Below are positions 26,871 to 36,066 of a stretch of DNA of 64,000 nt, piece by piece. The notes beneath the pieces are model-generated. The model saw nothing but the letters and a program-made list of their open reading frames with translations, did no database searches and was not told the origin of the DNA. The position numbers and the translations under genes were made by a program. Origin of the DNA: Paenibacillus albicereus (GTDB taxonomy: Bacteria; Bacillota; Bacilli; Paenibacillales; Paenibacillaceae); NCBI RefSeq assembly GCF_012676905.1, contig NZ_CP051428.1, forward strand, positions 5,081,001-5,145,000, given 5' to 3'. Position 1 is the stretch's first letter; every line of letters begins with the position of its first letter.

Positions 26871-27566
26871 ATGATCGACAAGCTGCCCGTCCTCGTCGTC
26901 GAGGACGACGACGACATCAGCCGCCTGCTGTGCGGCGTGCTGCGCAAGGACGGGCATGAGCCCCAGCCGGCCTACTCCGGCACGGAGGCGCAGCTCTACC
27001 TCGAGCAGCGGCCGTGGGCGCTCGTGCTGCTCGACCTGATGCTGCCGGGCAAGCCGGGCGAGGAGCTGCTGGAGACGATCAGCGCGCGGCACGGCTGCCC
27101 CGTCATCGTCATCTCCGCGCGGGACGGGCGCGAGCCCAAGATTTCCGCGCTGCGGACCGGCGCGGACGACTACATCACCAAGCCGTTCGACCTCGAGGAG
27201 GTGTCGGCCCGCATCGAGTCGGTGCTCCGGCGCCATCGCCGCCTGCCGCAGCAGCCGGGACCGCAGCCGCTGCGGCACAAGGACCTGGAGCTCGATCCCG
27301 AAGCCCGGACGCTGACGGCGGGAGGGACCGAGCTTGCGCTGACGGCCCGCGAGTTCGACATCATCGCGCTGCTGATGGCTTCTCCGAAGAAGCTTTTCAC
27401 CAAGGCGAACCTGTTCGAAAGCGTCTGGGGCGAGGAGTTCCTCGGCGGAGGGGACAACGTCGTCGGCGTGCATATCAGCCATCTGCGGAGCAAGCTGGCC
27501 AAGGCCAATGCGGAGGAAGAGTACATCGAGACGATCTGGGGAATGGGCTATCGGCTCAAAAGTTAA
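26871..27566 (+). CDS. OmpR-family response regulator
   Basis: 231 residues. Receiver domain (1-120) with acidic pocket VVEDDDD, phosphorylation site Asp55 in LVLLDLMLPGKPG, and Lys in ITKPFDLEE. A winged-helix DNA-binding domain follows from about 130, with ALTAREFDIIALLMASPKK and VVGVHISHLRSKLAKA, ending IWGMGYRLKS. AGGAGG precedes the ATG. It is first in a unit with an ABC ATPase, permease and histidine kinase. This layout is typical of bacitracin- or lantibiotic-responsive detoxification systems. Confidence 0.92.
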   Translation: MIDKLPVLVVEDDDDISRLLCGVLRKDGHEPQPAYSGTEAQLYLEQRPWALVLLDLMLPGKPGEELLETISARHGCPVIVISARDGREPKISALRTGADDYITKPFDLEEVSARIESVLRRHRRLPQQPGPQPLRHKDLELDPEARTLTAGGTELALTAREFDIIALLMASPKKLFTKANLFESVWGEEFLGGGDNVVGVHISHLRSKLAKANAEEEYIETIWGMGYRLKS

Positions 27567-27658
27567 GCCTTTCTTATGGATTGGCTTTACGATTGCTTAC
27601 GAAACAGCCTCTACACTTGAGCCATGACCCGAACAGGGAACAGGAGGCTGAGGCAATC

Positions 27659-28582
27659 ATGCAGGAATACGTCCTGAGGACGCATCAACTAACCAAGCAG
27701 TACGGCAAGCAGGTCGCGCTCGACCATGCGGACATGACGGTCCGCAAAGGCGCGATCTACGGCTTCATCGGGCAGAACGGAGCCGGCAAGTCGACGCTCA
27801 TGAAGCTAGTGACGGGACTGGCGTTCCCGACATCCGGATCGGTCGAGCTGTTCGGAGCCGCGAGCGGCCCCGAGCTCGTGCAGGCGCGCCGGCGCATGGG
27901 GGTGTCCATCGAGAGCCCCGCGCTCTACCCGCAGCTCACCGCAGCCGAGAATCTGGAGGCGCATCGGCTGCAGCAAGGCATCCCCGGCCGCGAAAGCGTC
28001 CGCCGCACCCTCGAGCTGGTCGGCCTGTCCGGCACCGGACGCAAAAAGGCGCGGGCGTTCTCGCTCGGCATGAAGCAGCGGCTGGCGCTCGGCGTCGCCC
28101 TGCTCGGCCAGCCGGAGCTGCTCGTCCTCGACGAGCCGACCAACGGACTCGATCCGATGGGCGTCGTCGAGATGCGCGAGCTGCTCACCCGGCTGAACCG
28201 GGAGAACGGAATCACGATCCTCATCTCCAGCCACATCCTGAGCGAGCTCCATCTGCTGGCCACGCACTACGGCATCATCCACCAGGGCCGGCTGCTGGAG
28301 CAGCTGACGAGCCGGGAACTGCAGAAGCGCTGCCGCCAGTTCATCCATATCAAGGTGAATCTGCCGGAGCGCGCGGCCGTCGTGCTCGAGCGCGAGCTCG
28401 CGACCCGGGAGTTCGAGGTGGCGGCGGACGGCAGCATCCGGCTGTACGCGCATCTGGACCGGCCGGCCGCCGTCGCCTCGGCGCTCGTCGCCGGCGGGCT
28501 GGAGCTCGAGCAGCTCATGCCGATGGGCGAGGATCTCGAAAGCTACTTCGCATCGCGGATCGGAGGCGGCGTCCATGCTTAA
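27659..28582 (+). CDS. ABC transporter ATP-binding protein (peptide antibiotic resistance type)
   Basis: 307 residues. Walker A GQNGAGKST at about 41-49, signature SLGMKQRLALGVAL, Walker B LLVLDEPTNGLDP, and the H-loop SSHILSE. The C-terminal 80 residues form the extra domain of BcrA/MutF-like ATPases (LPERAAVVLERELATREFEV). ATG 27659 follows AGGAGG; the frame is open further upstream inside the regulator gene but without a start site. It overlaps the permease gene by 8 bases. It likely powers removal of a membrane-active peptide, which is inference from family and context. Confidence 0.92.
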   Translation: MQEYVLRTHQLTKQYGKQVALDHADMTVRKGAIYGFIGQNGAGKSTLMKLVTGLAFPTSGSVELFGAASGPELVQARRRMGVSIESPALYPQLTAAENLEAHRLQQGIPGRESVRRTLELVGLSGTGRKKARAFSLGMKQRLALGVALLGQPELLVLDEPTNGLDPMGVVEMRELLTRLNRENGITILISSHILSELHLLATHYGIIHQGRLLEQLTSRELQKRCRQFIHIKVNLPERAAVVLERELATREFEVAADGSIRLYAHLDRPAAVASALVAGGLELEQLMPMGEDLESYFASRIGGGVHA

Positions 28583-29345
28583 CCTGCTGCGCTCCGAAAG
28601 CTACAAGCTGTTCCGCAACCGCTCGCTCTGGCTGCTCGCGGCGGTGCTGGCCGCCTCGGCCATCGCCTACGTCCTGATGGCATATTTCGACGATCCGGGT
28701 GACGGCGGGACGCTGAGCGCGACGAGCGGACTCGACCTGCTGGCCATCGCGATGAGTGGCAACACCTACATCATCAAGATCGGGCTGTGCGTGCTGGCCG
28801 GGTTTTTCATCTCCAGCGAATACAGCGCCGGCACGATCAAGCGCGGCGCCGCTTCCGGCTACGGCCGCAGCCGCTTCATCGCCGCCAAGCTGCTCGTCTT
28901 CATCGGCGGCTCGGTGCTCGTCGCGCTGATCTTCCCGGCGGTCATCTTCGCGCTCGGCTCCGCGCTGATGGGCGTCGGCGAGATGCCGGGCGGCGCATCC
29001 GCAGCGGACTACGTCTGGCGCTCGCTGCTCGTGACGATCACGCTGTCCGCGGCATTCGCCGCCGTGACCGGCGCGGTCGCGACCGTGCTGACCGACAGCG
29101 GCAAGACGATCGGCGTCCTGTTCGTCTTCTATTTCTTCGCGGACGGCCTGTACGTCTTCATCGGCAAGTTCATTCCGTTCGTCGAAACGATGTACCGGCA
29201 CTCCATCTTCAGCCTGATCAGCCGCTACGCCGATCCCGCGATGAGCTCCGCGCAGCTCGCGCAGTCGATCTATATCCCGCTGCTCGTCGCCGCTGCCTTC
29301 ATCGGCATCGGCATCGCCGTCTTCGAGCGCAAGGAAATCCGCTAG
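28575..29345 (+). CDS. ABC-2 type permease
   Basis: 256 residues with six hydrophobic segments. The N-terminus MLNLLRSESYKLFRNRSLWL has the Glu/Lys-rich leader and first TM typical of BcrB/MutE-type permeases. SSEYSAGTIKRGAASGYGR after TM2 is the family motif. It overlaps the ATPase gene by 8 bases and must pair with it. The substrate is unknown, probably a peptide antibiotic. Confidence 0.9.
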   Translation: MLNLLRSESYKLFRNRSLWLLAAVLAASAIAYVLMAYFDDPGDGGTLSATSGLDLLAIAMSGNTYIIKIGLCVLAGFFISSEYSAGTIKRGAASGYGRSRFIAAKLLVFIGGSVLVALIFPAVIFALGSALMGVGEMPGGASAADYVWRSLLVTITLSAAFAAVTGAVATVLTDSGKTIGVLFVFYFFADGLYVFIGKFIPFVETMYRHSIFSLISRYADPAMSSAQLAQSIYIPLLVAAAFIGIGIAVFERKEIR

Positions 29346-29369
29346 CTCGTAAAAAGGAGGAGGCAGCGA

Positions 29370-30269
29370 ATGGCCGTCCTGTTGATCCTGTCCCTAGGCC
29401 TGGCCGCGCTCTGCCTGCTCCGGCTGCTGCGGATGCGCAAGGAAGTCCGCTCGCTCGCCCGCCATCTGCGCCGCTACAACGACGGGGAGGTGTCCGGCCA
29501 AGCCGTCATCGGCGGACCGGACCGCGCCCTGGAGGCGCTGGCCGCGGAGATCAACCGCCACACCGGCCTCATCGTCCAGGCGCATGCCGAGCGGCGGCGC
29601 ACGGAGGATGAGCTCCGCCAGGCCGTCGCCAACATCTCGCATGACCTGCGCACGCCGCTGACGTCCATATCCGGCTACATCCAGCTGCTGGAGGGGGAGG
29701 ACCTGCGCGAGGACGAGCGCCGGGATGCCGTCGCCGTCATCCGCAAGCGCGCCGTGCGGCTGAAGTCGCTGCTCGATGACTTCTACGAGCTGTCGAGAAT
29801 CGACTCCCCCGACTACGCGCTGAAGCCGGAGCGGCTGCGCCTCGACAAGCTCGTCCCCGAGATTCTGATGGGCTTCTACGACGCGATGGAGGAAAAAGGA
29901 CTGGAGCCCGCCTTCGAGCTGTCCGAGCGTCCGCTCGTCATCCGCGCGGACGAGTCCGCGGTGCGCCGCGTCGTGGAGAACCTGACGCTGAACATGATCC
30001 GGCACGCCTCGGGAAGGGTCGAGATCGCCCTGGCGGCCGAGGACGGGCGAGCGGAGCTGCGGCTCCGCAACCGCGCGCCGCAGCTGCTCGGCACCGATCC
30101 GGAGCTGCTGTTCAACCGATTCTATATGGCGGACGCTTCCCGCTCCGGATCGAGCTCCGGCCTCGGCCTGTCCATCGCCCGCGGGCTGATGGTCAAGATG
30201 GGCGGCAGCCTGAGCGCCGAGCTGGAGGGCGACGCGCTGGAGCTGACCTGCGAGTGGCCGGTGGCCTAG
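29370..30269 (+). CDS. Sensor histidine kinase of the ABC-linked two-component system
   Basis: 299 residues. One N-terminal hydrophobic segment (about 3-20) and no real extracellular domain, so it probably senses through the membrane or the transporter. HisKA has NISHDLRTPLTSISGY with the phospho-accepting His91. HATPase shows VVENLTLNMIRHA and a late [24 protein letters not shown] precedes the ATG. With the response regulator upstream it closes the four-gene unit. An 8-bp inverted repeat (30252-30278) spans its stop codon. Confidence 0.88.
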   Translation: MAVLLILSLGLAALCLLRLLRMRKEVRSLARHLRRYNDGEVSGQAVIGGPDRALEALAAEINRHTGLIVQAHAERRRTEDELRQAVANISHDLRTPLTSISGYIQLLEGEDLREDERRDAVAVIRKRAVRLKSLLDDFYELSRIDSPDYALKPERLRLDKLVPEILMGFYDAMEEKGLEPAFELSERPLVIRADESAVRRVVENLTLNMIRHASGRVEIALAAEDGRAELRLRNRAPQLLGTDPELLFNRFYMADASRSGSSSGLGLSIARGLMVKMGGSLSAELEGDALELTCEWPVA

Positions 30270-30359
30270 CGGCCACTCGCGCCGCTCGGGGCTGCGCCAG
30301 GCTCCTCGCCTCCTGGCCGCGCGGCCGGCTCCTTTGCGTAGGGCCGGATTGCACACCGT

Positions 30360-31565
30360 CTAGCTTCGTTCCTGCCGCTCCTTCCACTCGCTAGGCGTCA
30401 GGCCGGTCTCCTTTTTGAACACCCGGCTGAAATAGGAGGCGTCGGCATAGCCGACCCGCGCGGCCGCGCCGTGAATCGTCCCCTCCTCGCTCCGCAGCCA
30501 TTCCTTGGCGGTCTGGATGCGATGCCGGATCAGCCACCGCGAGAAGCTCATCCCCATCTTGCGGGTGAACAGCTGGCTCAGGTAGTTGCGGTTCAGATGC
30601 AGCTTCTTGGCGAGCGCGTCGAACGATACCGGCTCCTGCAGGTGAAGCGAAACGTACGAAGTGACGTACCGGACGTAGTCCGCCTGCTCGATCGCGGCTT
30701 GCAGGTCCAGCTGCTGCCGGAGCCGCTTGTTCTCGGACTTCACTTCCTCGTACCTCTTGAACAGCTCCGTCACGCGCACGATGCTCGTCTCGGTCGGGAT
30801 GCGCTCGAAGCTCGAGCCGCCGATGCAGCCCATCGCGTCCGTCCCCCGATAGATGCGGTCGGCGTCCTCGGGCGAGCTGACCGGGCCTCCGTAGACGAGC
30901 TTGAACGCATCGGGGCTGGCCTCGGCCGCCGCCCGGAAGATGGATTGGGACAGCGCGATGCCCTCCTCCATGCTCAGCGAGCCCTTGGCGGCCGTCCCGC
31001 CTCCTTGGGTGAAGCCCAGATGGGCGCAGATGACATCGGCGCCGGCTGCGGCCATCCGCCGGGCCTGCTCGGGCGAAAAGACGAAGGCAACCGCGAACAG
31101 GCCCTTGCGGACCGCCTGCGCCACGGCCTCCACTTCCTTGTCGAACGAAATTCCGGCTTCGTGTAGAGCCTCTCCGTACACACCGTCGATCAGGCCGACG
31201 GTCGGAAAATTCGTCATGCCGGCGAAGCCGGCTTCCTTGATCTCGTCCAGATACGAGTCGAGCTCGATCTCCGGGTCGGTCGCGCATAAGCCGAAAAGGC
31301 ATGGCGTATGGCGGACCTGTCTCAGCACCTCTTGGACGCCGATGTCCATCACCATGCGGTTGCTGTTGCCGAAAGGCAGCAGGCTCGCCGTCGAGCCGCA
31401 GCCCATCAGGCGGAAGCGCCCGGCGTTGAGCACGAGAATGAGATCCGCGCCGCCCGCCTCCGCGTACCTTGCGAACAGACCGCAGCCGATCGCCGCGCCG
31501 ACGATCGGCTTTTGGCTTGCCGCGGCTTCCAGGAGCTTCTCGCGGATTTGTGTCGGAGTGTGCAT
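30360..31565 (-). CDS. TIM-barrel (PEP-hydrolase-like) / AraC fusion regulator
   Basis: 401 residues. The N-terminal barrel (about 1-270) belongs to the phosphoenolpyruvate hydrolase-like family (Pfam PEP_hydrolase), also the C-terminal half of plant Tm-1 proteins. It shows [43 protein letters not shown] and a late IGGSSFERIPTE. A short coiled linker (RYEEVKSENKRLRQQLDL) leads to an AraC double HTH (about 300-398): FDALAKKLHLNRNYLSQLF and IHGAAARVGYADASYFSRVF. The start at 31565 (MHTPT) follows AAGGGATGG; an ATG at 31607 is also in frame. A free copy of the barrel is the next gene upstream. It is probably a ligand-sensing regulator with an enzyme-derived sensor. Confidence 0.87.
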   Translation of the reverse strand: MHTPTQIREKLLEAAASQKPIVGAAIGCGLFARYAEAGGADLILVLNAGRFRLMGCGSTASLLPFGNSNRMVMDIGVQEVLRQVRHTPCLFGLCATDPEIELDSYLDEIKEAGFAGMTNFPTVGLIDGVYGEALHEAGISFDKEVEAVAQAVRKGLFAVAFVFSPEQARRMAAAGADVICAHLGFTQGGGTAAKGSLSMEEGIALSQSIFRAAAEASPDAFKLVYGGPVSSPEDADRIYRGTDAMGCIGGSSFERIPTETSIVRVTELFKRYEEVKSENKRLRQQLDLQAAIEQADYVRYVTSYVSLHLQEPVSFDALAKKLHLNRNYLSQLFTRKMGMSFSRWLIRHRIQTAKEWLRSEEGTIHGAAARVGYADASYFSRVFKKETGLTPSEWKERQERS

Positions 31566-31656
31566 GCTCGCCATCCCTTCCATGCCCATTATCCTATATT
31601 CTACCATTTTAGGGACGCGGCGTTCAAAAGGAACGGATTCGGGAGATCGACGAACG

Positions 31657-31691
31657 CCAAAAGGCTCCGCCTCGAAGGGGCAGAGCCTTTT
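31657..31691 (-). terminator. Terminator of the free TIM-barrel gene
   Basis: On the minus strand AAAAGGCTCTGCC / GGCGGAGCCTTTT (13 bp, one G-T pair) with a 7-base loop. It separates the TIM-barrel gene from the AraC fusion gene. Confidence 0.78.
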
Positions 31692-31725
31692 GGGTTTCGT
31701 TCATGCCTGAGCCGAGCCCTGCCGA

Positions 31726-32559
31726 TCACCGCTCGCGGCGCAGCCTCGCGAACCGCTCCGTCTGCTCGCGGATCGCCCGCTCGGTCGGCAGCCTTTCCAT
31801 GGAGCTTGCTCCGTAGAAGCCGTGAATCTCCGGGCAGCGCTCCAGCACATAGGCCGCATCCTCCGGCTCGGCGATCGGGCCGCCGTGGCAGAGGATCAGG
31901 ATGTCCGAACGGACCTCGAGCGCCGCGCGGGCGATCGAGCGGATCCTCTCCGCCCCTTGATCGAGCGTCAGGGCCGTCCGCGCCCCGATCGTGCCGGACG
32001 TCGTCAGGCCGAGATGCGCGACGAGGATGTCCGCGCCCGCGCGTGCCATCTGGACGGCATCGTCCTCGGCGAACACGTACGGGGTCGTCAGCAGGTCCAG
32101 CTCGTACGCCATGCGGATCATCTCGACCTCCTTGGCGTAGCCCATTCCCGTTTCTTCCAGGTTCGCGCGAAAATGGCCGTCGATCAGGCCGACGGTCGGG
32201 AAGTTCTGCACGCCGGCGAACCCCTCCTCCTCGATCTGGCGCAAGAACCGGCTCATGATCCGCATCGGATCGGTCCCGCATACGCCGGCGAGCACGGGCG
32301 TCCGCTTCACGACGGGCAGCACCTCGCTCGCCATGTCCAGCACGATCGCGTTGGCGTCTCCGTACGGCATCAGGCCCGCCAAGGAGCCGTGGCCCGCCAT
32401 GCGGTACCGGCCCGAGTTGTAGATGACGATCAGATCGATGCCGCCCTCCTCCTCGAACTTCGCGCTGATGCCGGTGCCGGCGCCTCCGCCGATGATGTAG
32501 CCGCCCTCCCCGACTTTGTTCCGCAGCTGATTCAGAATTCGCTCTCTGCTCGAAGCCAT
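31726..32559 (-). CDS. PEP-hydrolase-family TIM-barrel protein (Tm-1 C-domain type)
   Basis: 277 residues, a single barrel domain closely similar to the sensor half of the neighbouring AraC fusion. Shared blocks: [64 protein letters not shown] and [12 protein letters not shown]. It has no signal peptide. AGGAGGCGACGGC precedes ATG 32559. It is divergent from a UPF0261 (Tm-1 N-domain) gene; in other organisms these two domains are fused or adjacent, so they probably act together. The reaction is not established; hydrolysis of a C-P or enolpyruvate-type substrate is suggested only by the family name. Confidence 0.85.
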   Translation of the reverse strand: MASSRERILNQLRNKVGEGGYIIGGGAGTGISAKFEEEGGIDLIVIYNSGRYRMAGHGSLAGLMPYGDANAIVLDMASEVLPVVKRTPVLAGVCGTDPMRIMSRFLRQIEEEGFAGVQNFPTVGLIDGHFRANLEETGMGYAKEVEMIRMAYELDLLTTPYVFAEDDAVQMARAGADILVAHLGLTTSGTIGARTALTLDQGAERIRSIARAALEVRSDILILCHGGPIAEPEDAAYVLERCPEIHGFYGASSMERLPTERAIREQTERFARLRRER

Positions 32560-32790
32560 GCCGTCGCCTCCTCGTTCTCTTGCGGCGATTTCGCCGCCTC
32601 CATGCCTCCAGTATGAAGGAAGCATGCGCCGCTCGACAGAGACGATCGTTATGGTTCCTAGCACTTTCATCGTCATTTGGATGGAGAAGAGGCCTTTTCC
32701 GGAGAAATGGAGCGAATTGCTTATCATAATCCTACCCTTACCTACCATTCTCTCTTTACGAGCACCCTCCGCTCTGGGAAAGTAAAGGAG

Positions 32791-32804
32791 TGTAAGCGCA
32801 ATCA
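32791..32804 (+). promoter_or_regulatory. cre box before the UPF0261 gene
   Basis: TGTAAGCGCAATCA fits the looser cre consensus TGNAANCGNWNNCW fully and differs from the stricter one at a single base. It lies 20 bases upstream of the start codon, a position where CcpA would act as a roadblock. Confidence 0.55.
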
Positions 32805-32824
32805 TGGGAGGGTAGAAAACGGGT

Positions 32825-34048
32825 ATGGACCGAAGCGTAATTATTATCGGCACCTTGGACACCAAGGGGGCCGAAGCGATGTATCTCCAGGAGCGGATCG
32901 AAAGCGCCGGCGTCCCGACGATCGTCATGGATGCCGGCGTATTCGAAGCCTCGGCCGGAGCGGCCGACCTGTCGAACGAGGAGGTCGCCCGCGCGGGAGG
33001 CGTTCCGCTGCAGGAGCTGATCGCCAGAAAGGACCGCGGCGAGGCGATGGACGTCATGATGAAAGGAGCGGCGGCGCTGCTGGCCGGCCTGCATCGGGAA
33101 GGCCGCGTCGCCGGCGTCATCGGGCTCGGCGGCTCGGCGGGCACGACGATCGCTACCTATGCGATGCAGGTTCTCCCGATCGGCGTTCCCAAGCTGATGG
33201 TATCGACCGTCGCATCCGGCAATACTCGGCCCTACGTCGGGGAGAAGGACATCGCGATGATGTATTCCGTCGTCGACGTGTCCGGCATCAACCGCTTGTC
33301 GGCGCGCATCCTGTCCAACGCCGCCCATGCCATCGCGGGCATGGCGGCAGGCGCGCCTCCGCAGGTGGAGGACAAGCCGCTCGTGGCGGCGACGATGTTC
33401 GGCGTCACGACGCCCTGCGTCACGGCGGCTCGGGAGTATTTGGAGCGCAGCGGCTACGAGGTGCTGGTGTTCCATGCGACCGGCAGCGGAGGGAGGGCGA
33501 TGGAGGGACTGATCGACAGCGGCTTCATCGCCGGCGTGCTGGACGTGACGACGACCGAATGGTGCGACGAGCTCGTCGGCGGCGAGCTATCCGCGGGACC
33601 GCAACGCCTGGAGGCGGCCGCCCGGGCCGGCGTGCCGCAGGTCGTCTCGACGGGGGCGCTGGACATGGTCAACTTCGGTCCGTACGACACCGTGCCGGAG
33701 AAGTTCGCGGGGCGCAAGCTTTACCGCCACAACGCGACCATCACGCTGATGCGGACCGACGCGGAGGAGAACCGGCGGCTCGGCGAGATCATCGCGGCCA
33801 AGCTGAACCGCAGCGAGGGGCCCTGCGCGATGTTCCTGCCGCTTCAGGGCGTCTCCCTGCTCGACGCCGAAGGCCAGGCGTTCCACGGACCCGAAGAGGA
33901 CGCCGCGCTCTTCTCCTCGCTCAAGCGGCATCTCGACCCGACGCGCGTCGAGATCATCGAGATGGAGAACAACCTCAACGACGAAGCCTTCGCGCTCGCC
34001 ATGGCCAAGCGGCTTGTCGAGCTTATGCGGCAGGCCGCCGTCCACTGA
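32825..34048 (+). CDS. Tm-1-like ATP-binding domain protein (UPF0261)
   Basis: 407 residues, the normal length for UPF0261. The N-terminus [20 protein letters not shown] is the family signature; other blocks are [35 protein letters not shown] and [17 protein letters not shown]. The tomato homologue's domain binds ATP and, fused to a TIM barrel, inhibits tobamovirus replication; the bacterial role is unknown. Here the barrel partner is the divergent gene ending at 31726. A cre box and GGGAGGG lie upstream, and a cupin gene follows 23 bases later, suggesting a catabolic operon. Confidence 0.9.
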   Translation: MDRSVIIIGTLDTKGAEAMYLQERIESAGVPTIVMDAGVFEASAGAADLSNEEVARAGGVPLQELIARKDRGEAMDVMMKGAAALLAGLHREGRVAGVIGLGGSAGTTIATYAMQVLPIGVPKLMVSTVASGNTRPYVGEKDIAMMYSVVDVSGINRLSARILSNAAHAIAGMAAGAPPQVEDKPLVAATMFGVTTPCVTAAREYLERSGYEVLVFHATGSGGRAMEGLIDSGFIAGVLDVTTTEWCDELVGGELSAGPQRLEAAARAGVPQVVSTGALDMVNFGPYDTVPEKFAGRKLYRHNATITLMRTDAEENRRLGEIIAAKLNRSEGPCAMFLPLQGVSLLDAEGQAFHGPEEDAALFSSLKRHLDPTRVEIIEMENNLNDEAFALAMAKRLVELMRQAAVH

Positions 34049-34071
34049 AAAGAAAAGGAGCGAGATCATCC

Positions 34072-34485
34072 ATGGATAAACGATATGTGACTCCTGCCGA
34101 TGTCGACACGCTGGTGCTGCCCTGGGGAGAGATCCAGTGGCTGTCCGAACCGAGCGTGACGGGCTCGGACCGGCTGGCGACCGGCATCGTCAGCGTCGCG
34201 CCCGGCCAAGGCCACGAGCGCCACAACCATCCGGGCTGCGAGGAAATCATCTATGTGCTGGAGGGCAAGGGAGAGCAGTTCGTCGAGGACGAGGACGGGC
34301 AAGCGGAGAAGCGCATCGTACAGACAGGCGACCTCATCCAGGTGCCTGCCGACCGTTATCACGGCACGGTCAACATCGGCGAGGACACGCTTCGCCTGCT
34401 CGTCGTCTACCAGACCGCCGAGCCTGCGCTGCAGCTCCGGAACGCGCCGGACTGCCGGATCGAGTCGGCGAAGAACGGCCGGTAG
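34072..34485 (+). CDS. Cupin-domain protein
   Basis: 137 residues, single cupin barrel. Metal-binding motif 1 is GHERHNHPGCEEIIYVLEGKG (two His, Glu), and motif 2 is GDLIQVPADRYHGTVN. Bacterial cupins of this size act as isomerases, dioxygenases or sugar-binding proteins. AAAAGGAG lies 13 bases before the ATG. It is cotranscribed with the UPF0261 gene and so likely acts on the same unknown substrate. Confidence 0.85.
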   Translation: MDKRYVTPADVDTLVLPWGEIQWLSEPSVTGSDRLATGIVSVAPGQGHERHNHPGCEEIIYVLEGKGEQFVEDEDGQAEKRIVQTGDLIQVPADRYHGTVNIGEDTLRLLVVYQTAEPALQLRNAPDCRIESAKNGR

Positions 34486-34503
34486 CGAGTAGGAACATGA
34501 CTA

Positions 34504-34550
34504 GAGGCAGCCCCAAGGACCGATAAATCGGACTTGGGGCTGCCTCGTTT
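34504..34550 (+). terminator. Terminator after the cupin gene
   Basis: GAGGCAGCCCCAAG (34504-34517) pairs perfectly with CTTGGGGCTGCCTC (34533-34546), with an inner CCGAT/ATCGG, then GTTT. It lies between converging genes. Confidence 0.82.
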
Positions 34551-34572
34551 ACAGGCCCGCTTTTCTGCGCAA

Positions 34573-36036
34573 CTAGAACATATTTTCCGGCGAAGGCACG
34601 ACCGTTTGAAGGAGATGGCCGCTGCTTCCGTTTTGGGCCGGCAAGGACGTCATCCCTCCGGATCCGCCGTTGCCGCCAGCGGCCCCGCCGCCTCCACCGC
34701 TTGTTACGGTAGGGGACGCTCCTGCCGTCGCTCCTCCCGCTCCGCCTTGGATTCGAACCGAGCCCGTGATGGCCGCCGGATTCGTCGAGATCAGGTGCAC
34801 GATCCCGCCGCCTCCGCCCCCGCCGCCGCCTTCGGAGTTGCCTCCGTTGCCGTCGAATCCGCCGCTTCCGTTGCCGCCGATCGCCTGGACCGTGCCGGCG
34901 ATCGACAAGGCGCCTTTCGCGCTCAGGACCAGGATGCCGCCGGCGCCCCCGCCGGTTCCCTGAATGCCCGATCCGGCCGTATTCGGATTGATTCCACTGG
35001 CACCGTCAGCTTGGATGAAGGCGCCAGCCGTGACGTTCAGGTTTCCTTTCGCCATCAGGACGAGCGCCCCTCCGCCTTGGCCGCCGCTTGCGGAATTGCT
35101 TACGATCGCTCCTCCGCTGCCTGCTCCGCCGGCTGCGGCCTCCGGCATCGTGAGGCGAGCCGCGCTGAGGAGAGGGAGCCCTTTGCCCCCGGCGCCGGTC
35201 GGACCCGGCGCGGACAAGGAGACGCCAGGATGAGGGCTGTACGGATTGGCGTTGTCAGCCCCGGTCTGCACCCCGATACGGCCTGAAACCGTGATGTTGC
35301 CCGTAGCGCGGATCACCATGCCGCTCGGAACGAGCAAAGTTCCCGCAATGGTTACGTTGGTGAACTGCAGATTGCTGGCATAGACGCCGGGCATGTTCAC
35401 CCAGTCCACCGTCTGGCCTACCGGTACGTTCAGCGCTCCGCTCGAGCCGTCGCCGTAGGCGCCGCTGTCGCCGGCAGGTCCTTGCGGTCCTGTCGGACCT
35501 TGAGGGCCCGTCGCCCCGGCCGGACCGACAGCTCCGATCGGACCGATCGGACCCGGCGGTCCGGCGACACCTTGAACGCCTTGCAGACCTTGCGCGCCGG
35601 CATCGCCTTTCGGCCCCTGCGGACCCGCCTCGCCGGCGGCCCCCGCCGGCCCCGTATCGCCCGGATCGCCTTTTGCTCCCGGCAAGCCTTGCGGTCCGGC
35701 TGCTCCAGCGGCCCCCGTATCGCCCTTCTCGCCCTTCTCGCCCTGCAGCCCTTGCGGACCGGCATCGCCGGTAGGTCCCGCTTCTCCGGCTTCGCCCTTT
35801 GCCCCTTGCGCACCTCTCGGACCGACCGGTCCTTGGTCGCCCTTCAGATTGAGCTTATACGCCGTTTGGCCCGAGGCGCAGCTGCTGCCGGGAGCGAGCA
35901 GATTCATCTGGCCGGTGCCGCTGACGCAGATCTGGATGGAATCTAGCGGAGCGGAAGTCGCCCACGCCCCCGGAATTTGGGCGACAAGCAGCAACGCGCC
36001 CGCCGCCAGAATGACTTTGCTTTTCATCATCTTCAT
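34573..36036 (-). CDS. Secreted collagen-like protein with glycine-rich C-terminus
   Basis: 487 residues. Signal peptide about 1-26 (ending AWA-TSA). A short Cys-containing head ([16 protein letters not shown]) precedes about 43 uninterrupted Gly-X-Y triplets (residues 66-194) rich in GPQ, GEK and GDA. The rest (about 200-487) is beta-strand and Gly-rich: [20 protein letters not shown], repeated [14 protein letters not shown] and [15 protein letters not shown], and glycine runs. Bacterial collagen-like proteins form trimeric stalks on cells or spores. The head and C-terminal module resemble those of other Paenibacillus collagen-like proteins. No LPXTG or SLH anchor. Confidence 0.87.
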   Translation of the reverse strand: MKMMKSKVILAAGALLLVAQIPGAWATSAPLDSIQICVSGTGQMNLLAPGSSCASGQTAYKLNLKGDQGPVGPRGAQGAKGEAGEAGPTGDAGPQGLQGEKGEKGDTGAAGAAGPQGLPGAKGDPGDTGPAGAAGEAGPQGPKGDAGAQGLQGVQGVAGPPGPIGPIGAVGPAGATGPQGPTGPQGPAGDSGAYGDGSSGALNVPVGQTVDWVNMPGVYASNLQFTNVTIAGTLLVPSGMVIRATGNITVSGRIGVQTGADNANPYSPHPGVSLSAPGPTGAGGKGLPLLSAARLTMPEAAAGGAGSGGAIVSNSASGGQGGGALVLMAKGNLNVTAGAFIQADGASGINPNTAGSGIQGTGGGAGGILVLSAKGALSIAGTVQAIGGNGSGGFDGNGGNSEGGGGGGGGGIVHLISTNPAAITGSVRIQGGAGGATAGASPTVTSGGGGGAAGGNGGSGGMTSLPAQNGSSGHLLQTVVPSPENMF

Positions 36037-36066
36037 CGGTCCTGTCCCTCTTTCACGTTTAGTCCT

